Source: Spirosoma validum
GTDB lineage: Bacteria; Bacteroidota; Bacteroidia; Cytophagales; Spirosomataceae
Length of the DNA stretch: 64,000 nucleotides
Direction of reading: 5' to 3'
NCBI RefSeq assembly: GCF_014699035.1
Contig: NZ_JACXAA010000006.1
Location: forward strand, 372,001 to 436,000
The first letter of the stretch is position 1, and every line of letters starts with the position of its first letter. Position numbers and translations under genes: made by a program. Shown here one piece after another: positions 57,281 to 64,000 of the stretch. The notes below the pieces were generated by a model, which saw only the letters and a program-made list of their open reading frames with translations, was not told the origin of the DNA and made no database searches.

Positions 57281-58309
57281 ATGACGAAATCCATTCTTGG
57301 CTATTCCATAGCCCTTTTGCTGTTAACAACCAGTGCCTGCCGGACAAAAGAGTCGAAAACCGATACTACACAGACAACTGAGCAACCAGCAGTTGTTACA
57401 GCCCCAGCCTTTAATGCGGACTCAGCTTATACGTACGTTGACCAACAGGTAAAGTTTGGTCCACGTGTACCTAACACGCCCGCGCACGTTCAAACAGGTA
57501 ACTACCTTGCTGCTAAACTAAAACAGTTCGGTTGTGGGGTTACTGAGCAATCGTTTGTAGCCACTACGTGGGATGGCAAAAAACTCAATGCCCGCAATAT
57601 AATTGGCAGTATTAACCCTAAGGCGACCAAGCGAATTTTATTAGCTTCTCACTGGGATTCGCGCCCTCATGCCGATCAGGATCCTGACGCGGCTGATAAA
57701 AATAAGGCGGTAACGGCAGCTAACGATGGAGCAAGTGGTGTAGGCGTATTGCTTGAATTAGCCCGTGCGATTCAACAAAGTCAGCAGAAGCCAACGGTGG
57801 GCATTGACATCATTTTCTTTGATGCTGAGGATTGGGGGAACGGCGAAAAGGCGAGTGGTGATTTTGAGAAAGAAACGGGAAATCAGTACGATTATATTGG
57901 CTTTTGTCTGGGTTCGCGTTATTGGGCTAAAAATCTCCACAAGCCTGGCTACTCGGCGTACTACGGTATTTTGCTGGACATGGTTGGAGCCAAAGGTGCT
58001 ACGTTCGCCAAGGAAGGCCTTTCGATGCAGTTTGCGCCGACAGTTGTCAATAATGTCTGGCAAACAGCTAGCCGCGCCGGTTACAGTCAATATTTCATTG
58101 ATACGCCCGGCGGCCAAATCACGGACGATCACCTTGCCCCAAACACCATTGCTAAAATTCCGATGATTGACATCATTCATACGAATATTGGGTCGGGGGG
58201 CTTTTTCCCGGCCTGGCATACAGCTGAAGACAACATGAGTAATATTGATCGGGGTACACTTAAAGCCGTAGGCCAAACCCTGTTGCAGGTTCTTTATAAC
58301 GAACAATGA
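57281..58309 (+). CDS. M28 family glutaminyl-cyclase-like lipoprotein
   Basis: A 342-residue zinc-dependent enzyme with a lipoprotein signal (LTTSAC, Cys20). The metal and catalytic blocks match glutaminyl-peptide cyclotransferase (type II QC): ASHWDSRPHAD (H124-D126), NDGASG (D149), DAEDWG (E183-D184) and WHTAED (H313). QC converts N-terminal Gln of exported proteins to pyroglutamate. Three secreted proteins in this window begin with Gln after their signal peptide. An ordinary aminopeptidase is the alternative. The ATG at 57281 is preferred; one 7 codons upstream is possible. Confidence 0.85.
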   Translation: MTKSILGYSIALLLLTTSACRTKESKTDTTQTTEQPAVVTAPAFNADSAYTYVDQQVKFGPRVPNTPAHVQTGNYLAAKLKQFGCGVTEQSFVATTWDGKKLNARNIIGSINPKATKRILLASHWDSRPHADQDPDAADKNKAVTAANDGASGVGVLLELARAIQQSQQKPTVGIDIIFFDAEDWGNGEKASGDFEKETGNQYDYIGFCLGSRYWAKNLHKPGYSAYYGILLDMVGAKGATFAKEGLSMQFAPTVVNNVWQTASRAGYSQYFIDTPGGQITDDHLAPNTIAKIPMIDIIHTNIGSGGFFPAWHTAEDNMSNIDRGTLKAVGQTLLQVLYNEQ

Positions 58310-58314
58310 GGGTC

Positions 58315-58385
58315 TAACCACAGAGTCACGGAGAACACAGAGAAATATTGAGGAAGACTCTGTGCTCTCCGTGACTCTGTGGTTA
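58315..58385. repeat. 28-bp inverted repeat with CACAGAG motif
   Basis: Bases 58315-58342 and 58358-58385 are complementary at 27 of 28 positions around a 15-base loop, and the single mismatch becomes a U-G pair in minus-strand RNA. The core ACCACAGAGTCACGGAGA resembles a sequence that I recall seeing between genes in many unrelated bacteria; that is recollection, not a search result. It lies between the M28 gene and a small lipoprotein. Confidence 0.75.
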
Positions 58386-58397
58386 AATAAAATAAAT

Positions 58398-58778
58398 ATG
58401 AAGTTTTTGCTCTTACCACTTACTGTAATCTTGTTATCTAGATGCAGTCCTGCTCCTGATACGTTTGGCAAACTTGATTTGAAAAAATGGCGAGGTGATC
58501 GGGGCGGCTGCAATGGTGTTCGCGATGCAATTTTGCCCGATTTTAGGGCTGAAGTTCAAAATTTGAAAGGCCAGACCGCGAATACACTTACAGAGTTACT
58601 GGGCCGTCCTGATATCAACCAGATTGCCGACCGTAATCAGAAGTTCTATATTTATTTTTTGGAGAAAGGGCCTCAATGTGACCAACCCGGCGCAAAATCC
58701 AACAGTCGCTCGGTAGCGATACGTATGAGTGCCATCGGCTTAGCCACCGAAATTACCTTCCAGAATGGTCTTCCGTAA
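58398..58778 (+). CDS. small lipoprotein of unknown function
   Basis: A 126-residue protein with a short signal ending LLSRC (a lipobox variant). The rest has no recognised domain: charged DLKKWRGDRGGC, then a helical segment NTLTELLGRPDIN and beta-like ends. Two extra Cys residues (in GGCNG and PQCDQ) could form a disulfide. The ATG at 58398 is chosen because an upstream start at 58362 would read through the inverted repeat. It converges with nadD, 16 bp apart. Confidence 0.6.
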   Translation: MKFLLLPLTVILLSRCSPAPDTFGKLDLKKWRGDRGGCNGVRDAILPDFRAEVQNLKGQTANTLTELLGRPDINQIADRNQKFYIYFLEKGPQCDQPGAKSNSRSVAIRMSAIGLATEITFQNGLP

Positions 58779-58794
58779 TAGTAGCCTGGCCGGG

Positions 58795-59367
58795 CTACAC
58801 ATAAAATTTTTTCCGCTCAATCATTTCTTCCACGACTTCCGGCACCATATAGCGGATGGAACGATTGGCACGAATACAGTCGCGGATGAACGTAGCGGAA
58901 ATATCCAGCAAAGGCGCTTCGATGACGCGAACATTAGCGTGCGTTTTGAACGGACTTTCTACCGCACGGGGACGTTTGTAAACGTATAATCCGTAGTATT
59001 CCAGAATCTTATCGTAGTTTTTCCAGTTGGCAAATTGCTCCAGATTGTCTTCGCCCATAATCAGCCGAAATGTGTGCTGCGGATATTTTTCTCCAAGCCG
59101 CACCAACGTATCAATTGTATAACTGGGCTTTGGCATCGAAAACTCAATGTTAGTTGCTTTCAGGCGGCTATTGTCGGCAATAGCGCGCTCGACCATGTCG
59201 ATCCGGTCGAATTCGTGCAGCAAACTCTTCGTCTTCTTAAATGGATTCTGGGGCGACACCACGAACCACACCTGCTCCAGGTCAGTAGTCGTGGCCATCG
59301 TGTTTGCAATGATCAGGTGACCAGTATGAATGGGATTGAACGAGCCGAAGAATAAGCCGATTTTCAT
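58795..59367 (-). CDS. nadD: nicotinate-nucleotide adenylyltransferase
   Basis: A 190-residue enzyme that makes deamido-NAD from nicotinate mononucleotide and ATP. The nucleotidyltransferase motif is GSFNPIHTGHLIIA, and the ISATFIRD segment near residue 160 matches the second ATP motif. Length is normal. It follows gmk on the same strand, 87 bp downstream, across an imperfect hairpin. Confidence 0.94.
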   Translation of the reverse strand: MKIGLFFGSFNPIHTGHLIIANTMATTTDLEQVWFVVSPQNPFKKTKSLLHEFDRIDMVERAIADNSRLKATNIEFSMPKPSYTIDTLVRLGEKYPQHTFRLIMGEDNLEQFANWKNYDKILEYYGLYVYKRPRAVESPFKTHANVRVIEAPLLDISATFIRDCIRANRSIRYMVPEVVEEMIERKKFYV

Positions 59368-59371
59368 AATT

Positions 59372-59440
59372 AGTCGTTAGTCAATAGCCAGCAGTCGATA
59401 GTACTACGTATACTTACTGTCGACTGACGACTATTGGCTT
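59372..59440 (-). other. imperfect hairpin between gmk and nadD
   Basis: Repeated AGTCGTTAGTC and CAGTCGA segments face TCGACTG and GACGACTATTGG across about 15 bases, pairing at roughly 14 of 18 positions in the main arms. It could lower readthrough into nadD. Confidence 0.4.
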
Positions 59441-59454
59441 ATGGTACTGATGAC

Positions 59455-60054
59455 CTATATTATAGCGCCTTTTGCCGGCACTTTGTTTTCTGTCACAAAA
59501 TCATCAACCAGCTTTTGGGCTTTTTGTAGCGATGTTTCCAGGTCATCGTTCATCAGAATGACGTCGAAACGATCCTGGAAACTCATTTCAAAATGGACTT
59601 TAAACAAACGCCGGGACAAACTCTCTTCCGTTTCAGAACCCCGACCAATCAGGCGCTGACGTAGCGTTTCTTCATCCGGCACTTTTACAAAGACAGCTAA
59701 GGCTTTATCGCCGTAAAAATTCTTCAGCTTTAGCCCTCCCTGTACGTCTACGTCAAATAATACGTGTTTACCGCTTGCCCAAACGCGCTCAATTTCAGAC
59801 TTCAACGTACCATAAAAGGCTCCAGTATACACCTCTTCCCATTCGACAAACTCGTTGTTGTCCAGTTTCTGCTTAAAATCTTCAGGCGTTAGAAAATAAT
59901 AGTCTTTGCCGTTCTCTTCAGCACGACCCCGACGGTCGCGGGTGCAGGCTGAAATGGAAAAGCCGAGATTGTTGTTCTCGGCCAGCAAATGCTTAACGAT
60001 GGTGGTTTTGCCCGAACCAGAAGGGGCTGAAAAAATAATAAGTTTACCGTCCAC
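59455..60054 (-). CDS. gmk: guanylate kinase
   Basis: A 199-residue enzyme that converts GMP to GDP. P-loop [17 protein letters not shown] and the GMP-binding blocks [20 protein letters not shown] and [13 protein letters not shown] are present. Length is normal. It lies downstream of a strong minus-strand terminator that ends the sigma/anti-sigma transcript. Confidence 0.95.
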   Translation of the reverse strand: MDGKLIIFSAPSGSGKTTIVKHLLAENNNLGFSISACTRDRRGRAEENGKDYYFLTPEDFKQKLDNNEFVEWEEVYTGAFYGTLKSEIERVWASGKHVLFDVDVQGGLKLKNFYGDKALAVFVKVPDEETLRQRLIGRGSETEESLSRRLFKVHFEMSFQDRFDVILMNDDLETSLQKAQKLVDDFVTENKVPAKGAII

Positions 60055-60083
60055 AGTGGATAATACGTTGGTTGGAATAAAAA

Positions 60084-60139
60084 ATAATTGGGGTAATTAA
60101 GGTTGCTTCCATAAGCAATGCCTTAATTACCCCAATTAT
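60084..60139 (-). terminator. 19-bp perfect terminator hairpin of the sigma/anti-sigma operon
   Basis: Arms 60084-60102 and 60121-60139 are exact complements, with a further TTGCTT/AAGCAA inner stem. On the minus strand it is followed by ATTTTTTATT. It lies 11 bp after the anti-sigma stop. Confidence 0.9.
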
Positions 60140-60150
60140 CCTGATTGCAA

Positions 60151-60441
60151 TTAGCTGAAACTCAGAATTCGAGATTTAATTGTTGCCACTAACTGTTCTG
60201 GACAACATCTTTTCTCCATGCGTTTAGTCAGTAATTCCTTTACTTCCTTTTCGAGATGATACATCTCAATACAAGGTTTGCAGGATTCGAGATTAGCTTG
60301 CAGTTTAGCAAGCTGTTGTTCGGTGGCTTCTCCATCCAGAATCAACTGAATCATCTTCAAGCAGTCAGCCTGGTGGCTGCAATTGTGCTTCATCTCAGGC
60401 TTTAGTTCGGATGAAGATGAGGACGGCAACGACGTTTGCAT
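60151..60441 (-). CDS. probable zinc-finger (zf-HC2 type) anti-sigma factor
   Basis: A 96-residue protein downstream of an ECF sigma factor. The body is helical (DCLKMIQLILDGEATEQQL, then the Cys pair ESCKPC), the pattern of ZAS-type anti-sigma factors. The His that normally precedes the CxxC is Asn here (NLESCKPC), and extra Cys residues occur (KRCCPEQ), so metal binding may differ. It probably binds and restrains the sigma factor, perhaps in response to redox or metal state. Confidence 0.72.
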   Translation of the reverse strand: MQTSLPSSSSSELKPEMKHNCSHQADCLKMIQLILDGEATEQQLAKLQANLESCKPCIEMYHLEKEVKELLTKRMEKRCCPEQLVATIKSRILSFS

Positions 60442-60523
60442 TGGAAAAATTTAATTTATTCCAAGAATAATAATACCCTTAAAGTTATTAGCAGAACCAA
60501 TTTAGGCTTAGAAAAAGTTCGGT

Positions 60524-61204
60524 TTATTCTTCATTTTCTTCTTTGTATCCCATCGAAGAGGCATAATCACGTAACTTTTCTTTCAACAGGTTGCGGGCGC
60601 GGTGCAAACGAGATCGGACAGTACCGATTGGGATGTCCAGGATCTTAGCCATTTCCTCGTAGGTAAATCCTTCAATATCGCAAAGAATAATAACCGTTCG
60701 GAAGTCGACTGGCAACGCATTTAGCGCATTCGCAACTTCATCGCCAATTAAATCAGAAACGGATTCTGCCCGGAGGTCTACCGTGTGTTCAGATTCAGCG
60801 TCTTCAGAGTTATAGGTCGTTTCAACGTCCTGATAATCTACCTTAGCTGGCTCCTTACTTTTTTTCCGATAATCGTTAATGAAGCTGTTCTTCAGTATCC
60901 GAAACAGCCACGCTTTCGCGTTAGTTCCTTGCTCAAATGACGAAATAAACCGAAAAGCCTTCAGATACGTATCCTGAACGAGGTCGTTGGCATCATCCTC
61001 GTCCATGGTTAGCCGGAAGGCAAAGTTGTACATAGAGTCTATATGAGGCATAAACTCCTTATTGAATACCTGGTATTTCTGCTCATCGGTGTAGCGCCGG
61101 GCAGGGGTATCTTCCGAGGGCTGCTCAATTGGATCGCCGTCGGGTAATAGTTGGTCTTCGTCGCGAGTTGGCGTATCTGACATAACTTGTTGTATAGTCG
61201 CCAT
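60524..61204 (-). CDS. ECF-type RNA polymerase sigma factor
   Basis: A 226-residue sigma-70 factor with regions 2 and 4: YNFAFRLTMDEDDANDLVQDTYLKAF with WLFRILKNSFINDYRKK, and ALPVDFRTVIILCDIEGFTYEEMAKILDIPIGTVRSRLHRARNLL. The acidic N-terminal extension of about 60 residues is longer than usual. The start could be the ATG at 61204 or the one at 61183. It is followed after 82 bp by a zinc-finger anti-sigma gene. Confidence 0.88.
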   Translation of the reverse strand: MATIQQVMSDTPTRDEDQLLPDGDPIEQPSEDTPARRYTDEQKYQVFNKEFMPHIDSMYNFAFRLTMDEDDANDLVQDTYLKAFRFISSFEQGTNAKAWLFRILKNSFINDYRKKSKEPAKVDYQDVETTYNSEDAESEHTVDLRAESVSDLIGDEVANALNALPVDFRTVIILCDIEGFTYEEMAKILDIPIGTVRSRLHRARNLLKEKLRDYASSMGYKEENEE

Positions 61205-61519
61205 AAAAGTAAGCGTTAATTGCCGTTTACTGTCGGCAATCCTCAACGAATTCGCAAATTAGACACGTTCTATTTGCTGAGTTTTATATTACCTGACAGC
61301 AAAAACCAATCCTTTGTTTGAGAAAAAGGTTTAAAATCAGTTATATATGACGATTTGGCAGGAACGATTCCATACATGACAATGTTAAAGCCGGTCAATT
61401 ACTACGTATGGGTAGCAATCGACCGGCTTCTTTTGGGTAGCATGGACTTTAGTCCGTGTAGCCGTAGGCTAAAATATCAACTCCATTTTAGCCTACGGCT
61501 ACACGGACTAAAGTCCATG
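61205..61519. other. 315-bp intergenic region with two hairpins
   Basis: Contains the sigma-gene upstream region, a terminator-like hairpin (61388-61429) and most of the long inverted repeat 61436-61524. No coding frame was recognised. A near-match TAATTTG (one base short of the consensus) lies upstream of the sigma gene on the minus strand. Confidence 0.55.
61388..61429 (-). terminator. hairpin after the 61520 gene
   Basis: AAGCCGGTC (61388-61396) and GACCGGCTT (61421-61429) are exact complements, with inner CTAC/GTAG. On the minus strand it lies about 90 bp past the stop of the preceding gene and is followed by TTAAC. Confidence 0.6.
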
Positions 61520-61524
61520 CTACC
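61436..61524. repeat. perfect 40-bp inverted repeat, REP-like
   Basis: Bases 61436-61475 and 61485-61524 are exact complements with a 9-base loop. Each arm contains the smaller palindrome GGACTTTAGTCC or its partner, next to GGTAGCATGG/CCATGCTACC. The right arm covers the stop codon of the 61520 gene. The plan matches the repeat at 9784-9845. Confidence 0.88.
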
Positions 61525-62032
61525 TATTGAATACCTGTGTTACGTTGAAATAGCGTTTGAGCCATGAATCAGCAGCACGTATACGCCAAGTAGTCAAAAA
61601 TTCCGCTTTCGTTTGTACCAATGTATTAAACACAATCGTCTCTGGCGTTATTGACCCATCCGAAACGGCAGCTTTGAGCATGGGTAAAGCATAAGTCTGA
61701 ACCGTACCGTTGCCTAACTGAATAGCCGCAGATCGATCGAAAAAGTCAACCGGCGGATCGACCTGACGCCCAATCTCCTGCAGCGTTCGTACCGATGAGT
61801 CGATTGAACAGCCACTGGGCAATGTGTACCCTTCATCGACGCCAACTACCACAAAGCGATTCTCGACCACCTGCGCCGAAGCCAGCAAAGGCTGACCGTG
61901 TGCAGCCCATTGATCCAAGGCTGGTTTTAGAGCCTCTTCAATTGTTTTCACATCGCCGTCACTAAGCGGACGGTTAGCCTGATACACCCATACGCGAGCA
62001 TGATCTGGCAGTTTATCAAAGTCAACGTACAT
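61520..62032 (-). CDS. conserved protein of unknown function
   Basis: A 170-residue cytosolic protein (start MYVDFDKLPDHARVWVYQ). It contains DGDVKTIEEALKPALDQWAAHG, GCSIDSS and a C-terminal region ending NVTQVFNR. I recall similar short proteins in Bacteroidota labelled as ABC transporter ATPases, but no Walker motif is visible here, so that label would be wrong. It follows the Fe-S gene 62106-62909 by 73 bp and probably shares its transcript. Confidence 0.6.
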   Translation of the reverse strand: MYVDFDKLPDHARVWVYQANRPLSDGDVKTIEEALKPALDQWAAHGQPLLASAQVVENRFVVVGVDEGYTLPSGCSIDSSVRTLQEIGRQVDPPVDFFDRSAAIQLGNGTVQTYALPMLKAAVSDGSITPETIVFNTLVQTKAEFLTTWRIRAADSWLKRYFNVTQVFNR

Positions 62033-62105
62033 TTTAAATGATAAATGATGAATTAGCAGTGATGAATACGTAACAGCAAATGCCCTATGAACATTCATCA
62101 TTTAC

Positions 62106-62909
62106 TTAAAGCCCCTCACCCTGCGCGATGAGTTCCGAAATGTCATAGACACGTACTGAATCTTCACGGTTTTTATTCTTAACGCCGTCAGACATCATGG
62201 TCATACAAAAGGGGCAGGCCACAGCAATTGTATCGGCACCTGTGCCAAGTGCTTCTTCGACACGTTCGACGTTTACGTCTTTCTTGCCGGGTTCAGGCTC
62301 TTTGAAATATTGACCACCACCCGCACCACAGCACAGGCCATTGGCTCGCACTCGCTTCATTTCAACCAGATCGGCGTCTAAGGCCGCCAGAACCTCGCGT
62401 GGCGCTTCGTATACTTTATTAGCACGGCCAAGGTAGCACGAGTCATGAAACGTTATGCGCCGGCCTTTAAACGACTCACCGTCTTTAACCCGAATACGCC
62501 CTTCGTTAATAAGTCCCTGCAAAAACTGCGAATGGTGGATGACCTCGTATGTACCGCCCAGTTCAGGGTATTCATTTTTGATTGTGTTGAAGCAGTGCGG
62601 ACAGGCTGTCACGATTTTCTTGACGTTATAGCCATTTAATACCTGAATATTCGATATAGCCTGCATCTGAAACAAGAACTCGTTCCCCGCCCGACGCGCC
62701 GGATCACCCGTACAGGCTTCTTCCGGTCCCAACACGGCAAACTTAATCCCGACGTGGTTCAGAATCCGGACGAATGCGATAGTTACGCGTTTATAGCGAT
62801 CATCGAACGAACCCGCGCAACCGACCCAGAACAGAATTTCCGGCTCCTCGCCCGAAGCAGCCATGTCGGCCATCGTCGGAACTTTATATGTTTTTACTTC
62901 CTGCGTCAT
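62106..62909 (-). CDS. Fe-S oxidoreductase with CCG domains (HdrB/LutA-like)
   Basis: A 267-residue protein with two Cys-rich CCG domains: WVGCAGSFDDRYK with TACPHCFNTIKNEYP, and HDSCYLGRAN with NGLCCGAGGGQYF and ACPFCMTMM. This fold binds unusual Fe-S clusters in heterodisulfide reductases, glycolate and lactate oxidases. The neighbouring gene supplies ferredoxin-type clusters and a membrane part; 27 bp separates them. Together they look like a membrane-bound quinone-linked redox complex whose substrate is unknown. Confidence 0.85.
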   Translation of the reverse strand: MTQEVKTYKVPTMADMAASGEEPEILFWVGCAGSFDDRYKRVTIAFVRILNHVGIKFAVLGPEEACTGDPARRAGNEFLFQMQAISNIQVLNGYNVKKIVTACPHCFNTIKNEYPELGGTYEVIHHSQFLQGLINEGRIRVKDGESFKGRRITFHDSCYLGRANKVYEAPREVLAALDADLVEMKRVRANGLCCGAGGGQYFKEPEPGKKDVNVERVEEALGTGADTIAVACPFCMTMMSDGVKNKNREDSVRVYDISELIAQGEGL

Positions 62910-62936
62910 GATTTTAGTCTGTAGTCTGGCCCAACC

Positions 62937-64000
62937 TTATTTACTTTCATTCACCTGCTCAGCCCAGTTAAAGCGGTCGCTCGGCGAAAATTTCCAGGGA
63001 GCCATATTATTCTCGATATTACTAAACATCGCATTCCACGACGCCGGTGCCTGCGACTCTTCCATCACCCGATACCGACGTAATTGCAGAATAATATCCA
63101 ATGGATTGATGTTGATCGGACAGGCATTGATGCAGGCCTGACAGGTTGTGCAGGCGTTCAGTTCTTCGGCTGTAATGTAATCGTTCAGGAGCGATTTATC
63201 GTCACGGTAGTCATCGCCATTCGTTTTCCAACCCTGTTGAATTTCTTCGAGCCGGTCGCGGGTATCCATCATGATCTTCCGGGGCGACAGTTTCTTGCCG
63301 GTAATATTGGCCGGACACGCTGACGTACACCGTCCACACTCCGTACAACTGTAGGCGTTCATGAGGTTGATCCATTTCAGATCCTGTACGTCCTTCGCAC
63401 CAAACCGACCAACTTCGGCTGGCTGCTCGCCATTATCATTCGTCTGAGAACCGTCTGGTTCTGTTGTTACAGGCAAGCCAAGCGAAAGCTGAACCTCCTT
63501 TGTTATTTCAGGCATATTCTGCATTTCTCCTTTTGGCTGAAGATCGGAGAAATAGACATTCGGAAAACCCAGCGCGATGTGCAGGTGCTTCGAATACGTT
63601 ACGTAGATAGCAAAGGCCATAATCCCCAAAATATGTGCCCACCAGGCAAAACGCTCATAAAAAACCAACGTAGTGTCGCTGAAACCAGTAAAGAGTGGTT
63701 TTAAATAGTGACTGATTAGAAAATCAGGAACGATACCCTGTAATTCGCCGTAGTGGCCAACACCCCGATCCCGTAGAACGCTGTCCGACGCATTCCAGGT
63801 CAGAAATGCAATCATCAGCAGAATTTCGGCGGTTAGAATAATAGCGGCATCAGTACGTGGCCAGCGAGTCATTTCGCGATGACGTTCCGGCTGAAACCGA
63901 TTCACTTTCGCCACAAACCGACGGCATAAAAACACTACGCACACGGCCAGCACCCCGAACGCCAGGATTTCAAATACGTCAATCAAAATCGGGTAAACAG
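62937..64000 (-). CDS. membrane Fe-S protein, ferredoxin-like (partial at window edge)
   Basis: At least 354 codons are open to the right edge. The frame has no ATG near the end: the last possible start is a TTG at 63986 and the frame continues upstream (VYPILIDVF). The gene therefore probably begins outside the window. Three to four membrane helices precede two [4Fe-4S] motifs, CTECGRCTSACP and CTTCQACINACP. It pairs with the CCG-domain protein just downstream, like HdrC-type or Qmo/Tmc subunits. Membrane parts could bind quinone or heme, but no ligand pair was assigned. Confidence 0.82.
   Translation of the reverse strand, partial: VYPILIDVFEILAFGVLAVCVVFLCRRFVAKVNRFQPERHREMTRWPRTDAAIILTAEILLMIAFLTWNASDSVLRDRGVGHYGELQGIVPDFLISHYLKPLFTGFSDTTLVFYERFAWWAHILGIMAFAIYVTYSKHLHIALGFPNVYFSDLQPKGEMQNMPEITKEVQLSLGLPVTTEPDGSQTNDNGEQPAEVGRFGAKDVQDLKWINLMNAYSCTECGRCTSACPANITGKKLSPRKIMMDTRDRLEEIQQGWKTNGDDYRDDKSLLNDYITAEELNACTTCQACINACPININPLDIILQLRRYRVMEESQAPASWNAMFSNIENNMAPWKFSPSDRFNWAEQVNESK

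Noticed and set aside
57758..58513. Minus-strand open frame of 251 codons
   Set aside because: It lies opposite the M28 gene and crosses the inverted repeat at 58315-58385; the HRVTESTE translation is typical of spurious proteins from this repeat.
61355..61567. Plus-strand open frame of 70 codons
   Set aside because: It consists mostly of the two inverted repeats and runs antisense into the 61520 gene.
1..64000. CRISPR array, tRNA, rRNA, transposon or prophage
   Set aside because: Scanning by eye found no regularly spaced direct repeats, cloverleaf or mobile-element genes. The inverted repeats are isolated and do not fit a CRISPR pattern.

Overview
The window is a chromosomal segment of a Bacteroidota bacterium, most likely a Cytophagales member close to Spirosoma. 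The supporting signs are an adjacent SusC/SusD pair, many short Bacteroidetes-type lipoprotein signals, secreted proteins that begin with Gln after signal peptidase I cleavage, very little Shine-Dalgarno sequence, and promoters of the form TTTG - about 19 bp - TAnnTTTG. The genus is inference from protein style; no rRNA is present. No tRNA, rRNA, CRISPR array, transposase or prophage was recognised.

Layout. 0.2-8.3 kb: a large calcium-motif (FG-GAP/ASPIC) lipoprotein, a polysaccharide flippase, then purH, plsC and gatC. 8.3-17 kb: an extracytoplasmic block with a DUF1501 protein, a c-type cytochrome/DUF1549/DUF1553 protein, a GQSN (SGNH) esterase and a beta-propeller lipoprotein. 17-26 kb: uvrA, an MgtC-like protein, an outer-membrane beta-barrel, an OmpA/PD40 protein, a transglutaminase, a small lipoprotein and a membrane-anchored coiled-coil protein. 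26-32 kb: a MutM-like glycosylase, a pirin, a Y-family polymerase divergent from an XRE-S24 regulator, and an ABC exporter. 32-43 kb: fusA, rpsJ, mutL, two rhomboid proteases, dxs, an aspartate kinase and a class IV aminotransferase. 43-48 kb: bioF-bioD, an MDR oxidoreductase, a GNAT protein overlapping ybeY, and an SDR. 48-53 kb: an orphan susC-susD pair. 53-64 kb: a PfkB kinase and an acyltransferase-like protein, cysS, a glutaminyl-cyclase-like M28 peptidase, nadD and gmk, a sigma/anti-sigma pair, and an Fe-S oxidoreductase operon that runs off the right edge.

Most genes are housekeeping and stand alone or in two- or three-gene units. Genes that appear to act together are: the DUF1549/DUF1501 pair, perhaps with the esterase; the Y-family polymerase and S24 regulator, which share a promoter region with TTGTAT/ATACAA half-sites; sigma and anti-sigma; bioF and bioD; the two Fe-S proteins; and the glutaminyl cyclase with the Gln-starting secreted proteins it could modify.

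The most unusual feature is between the genes. There is a series of long, perfect or nearly perfect inverted repeats with arms of 14-40 bp (71-154, 21462-21489, 27879-27955, 30071-30129, 53125-53194, 58315-58385, 60084-60139, 61436-61524), far longer than ordinary terminators. Two sites (9784-9845 and 61436-61524) share a REP-like consensus. No convincing new defence or mobile system was found.
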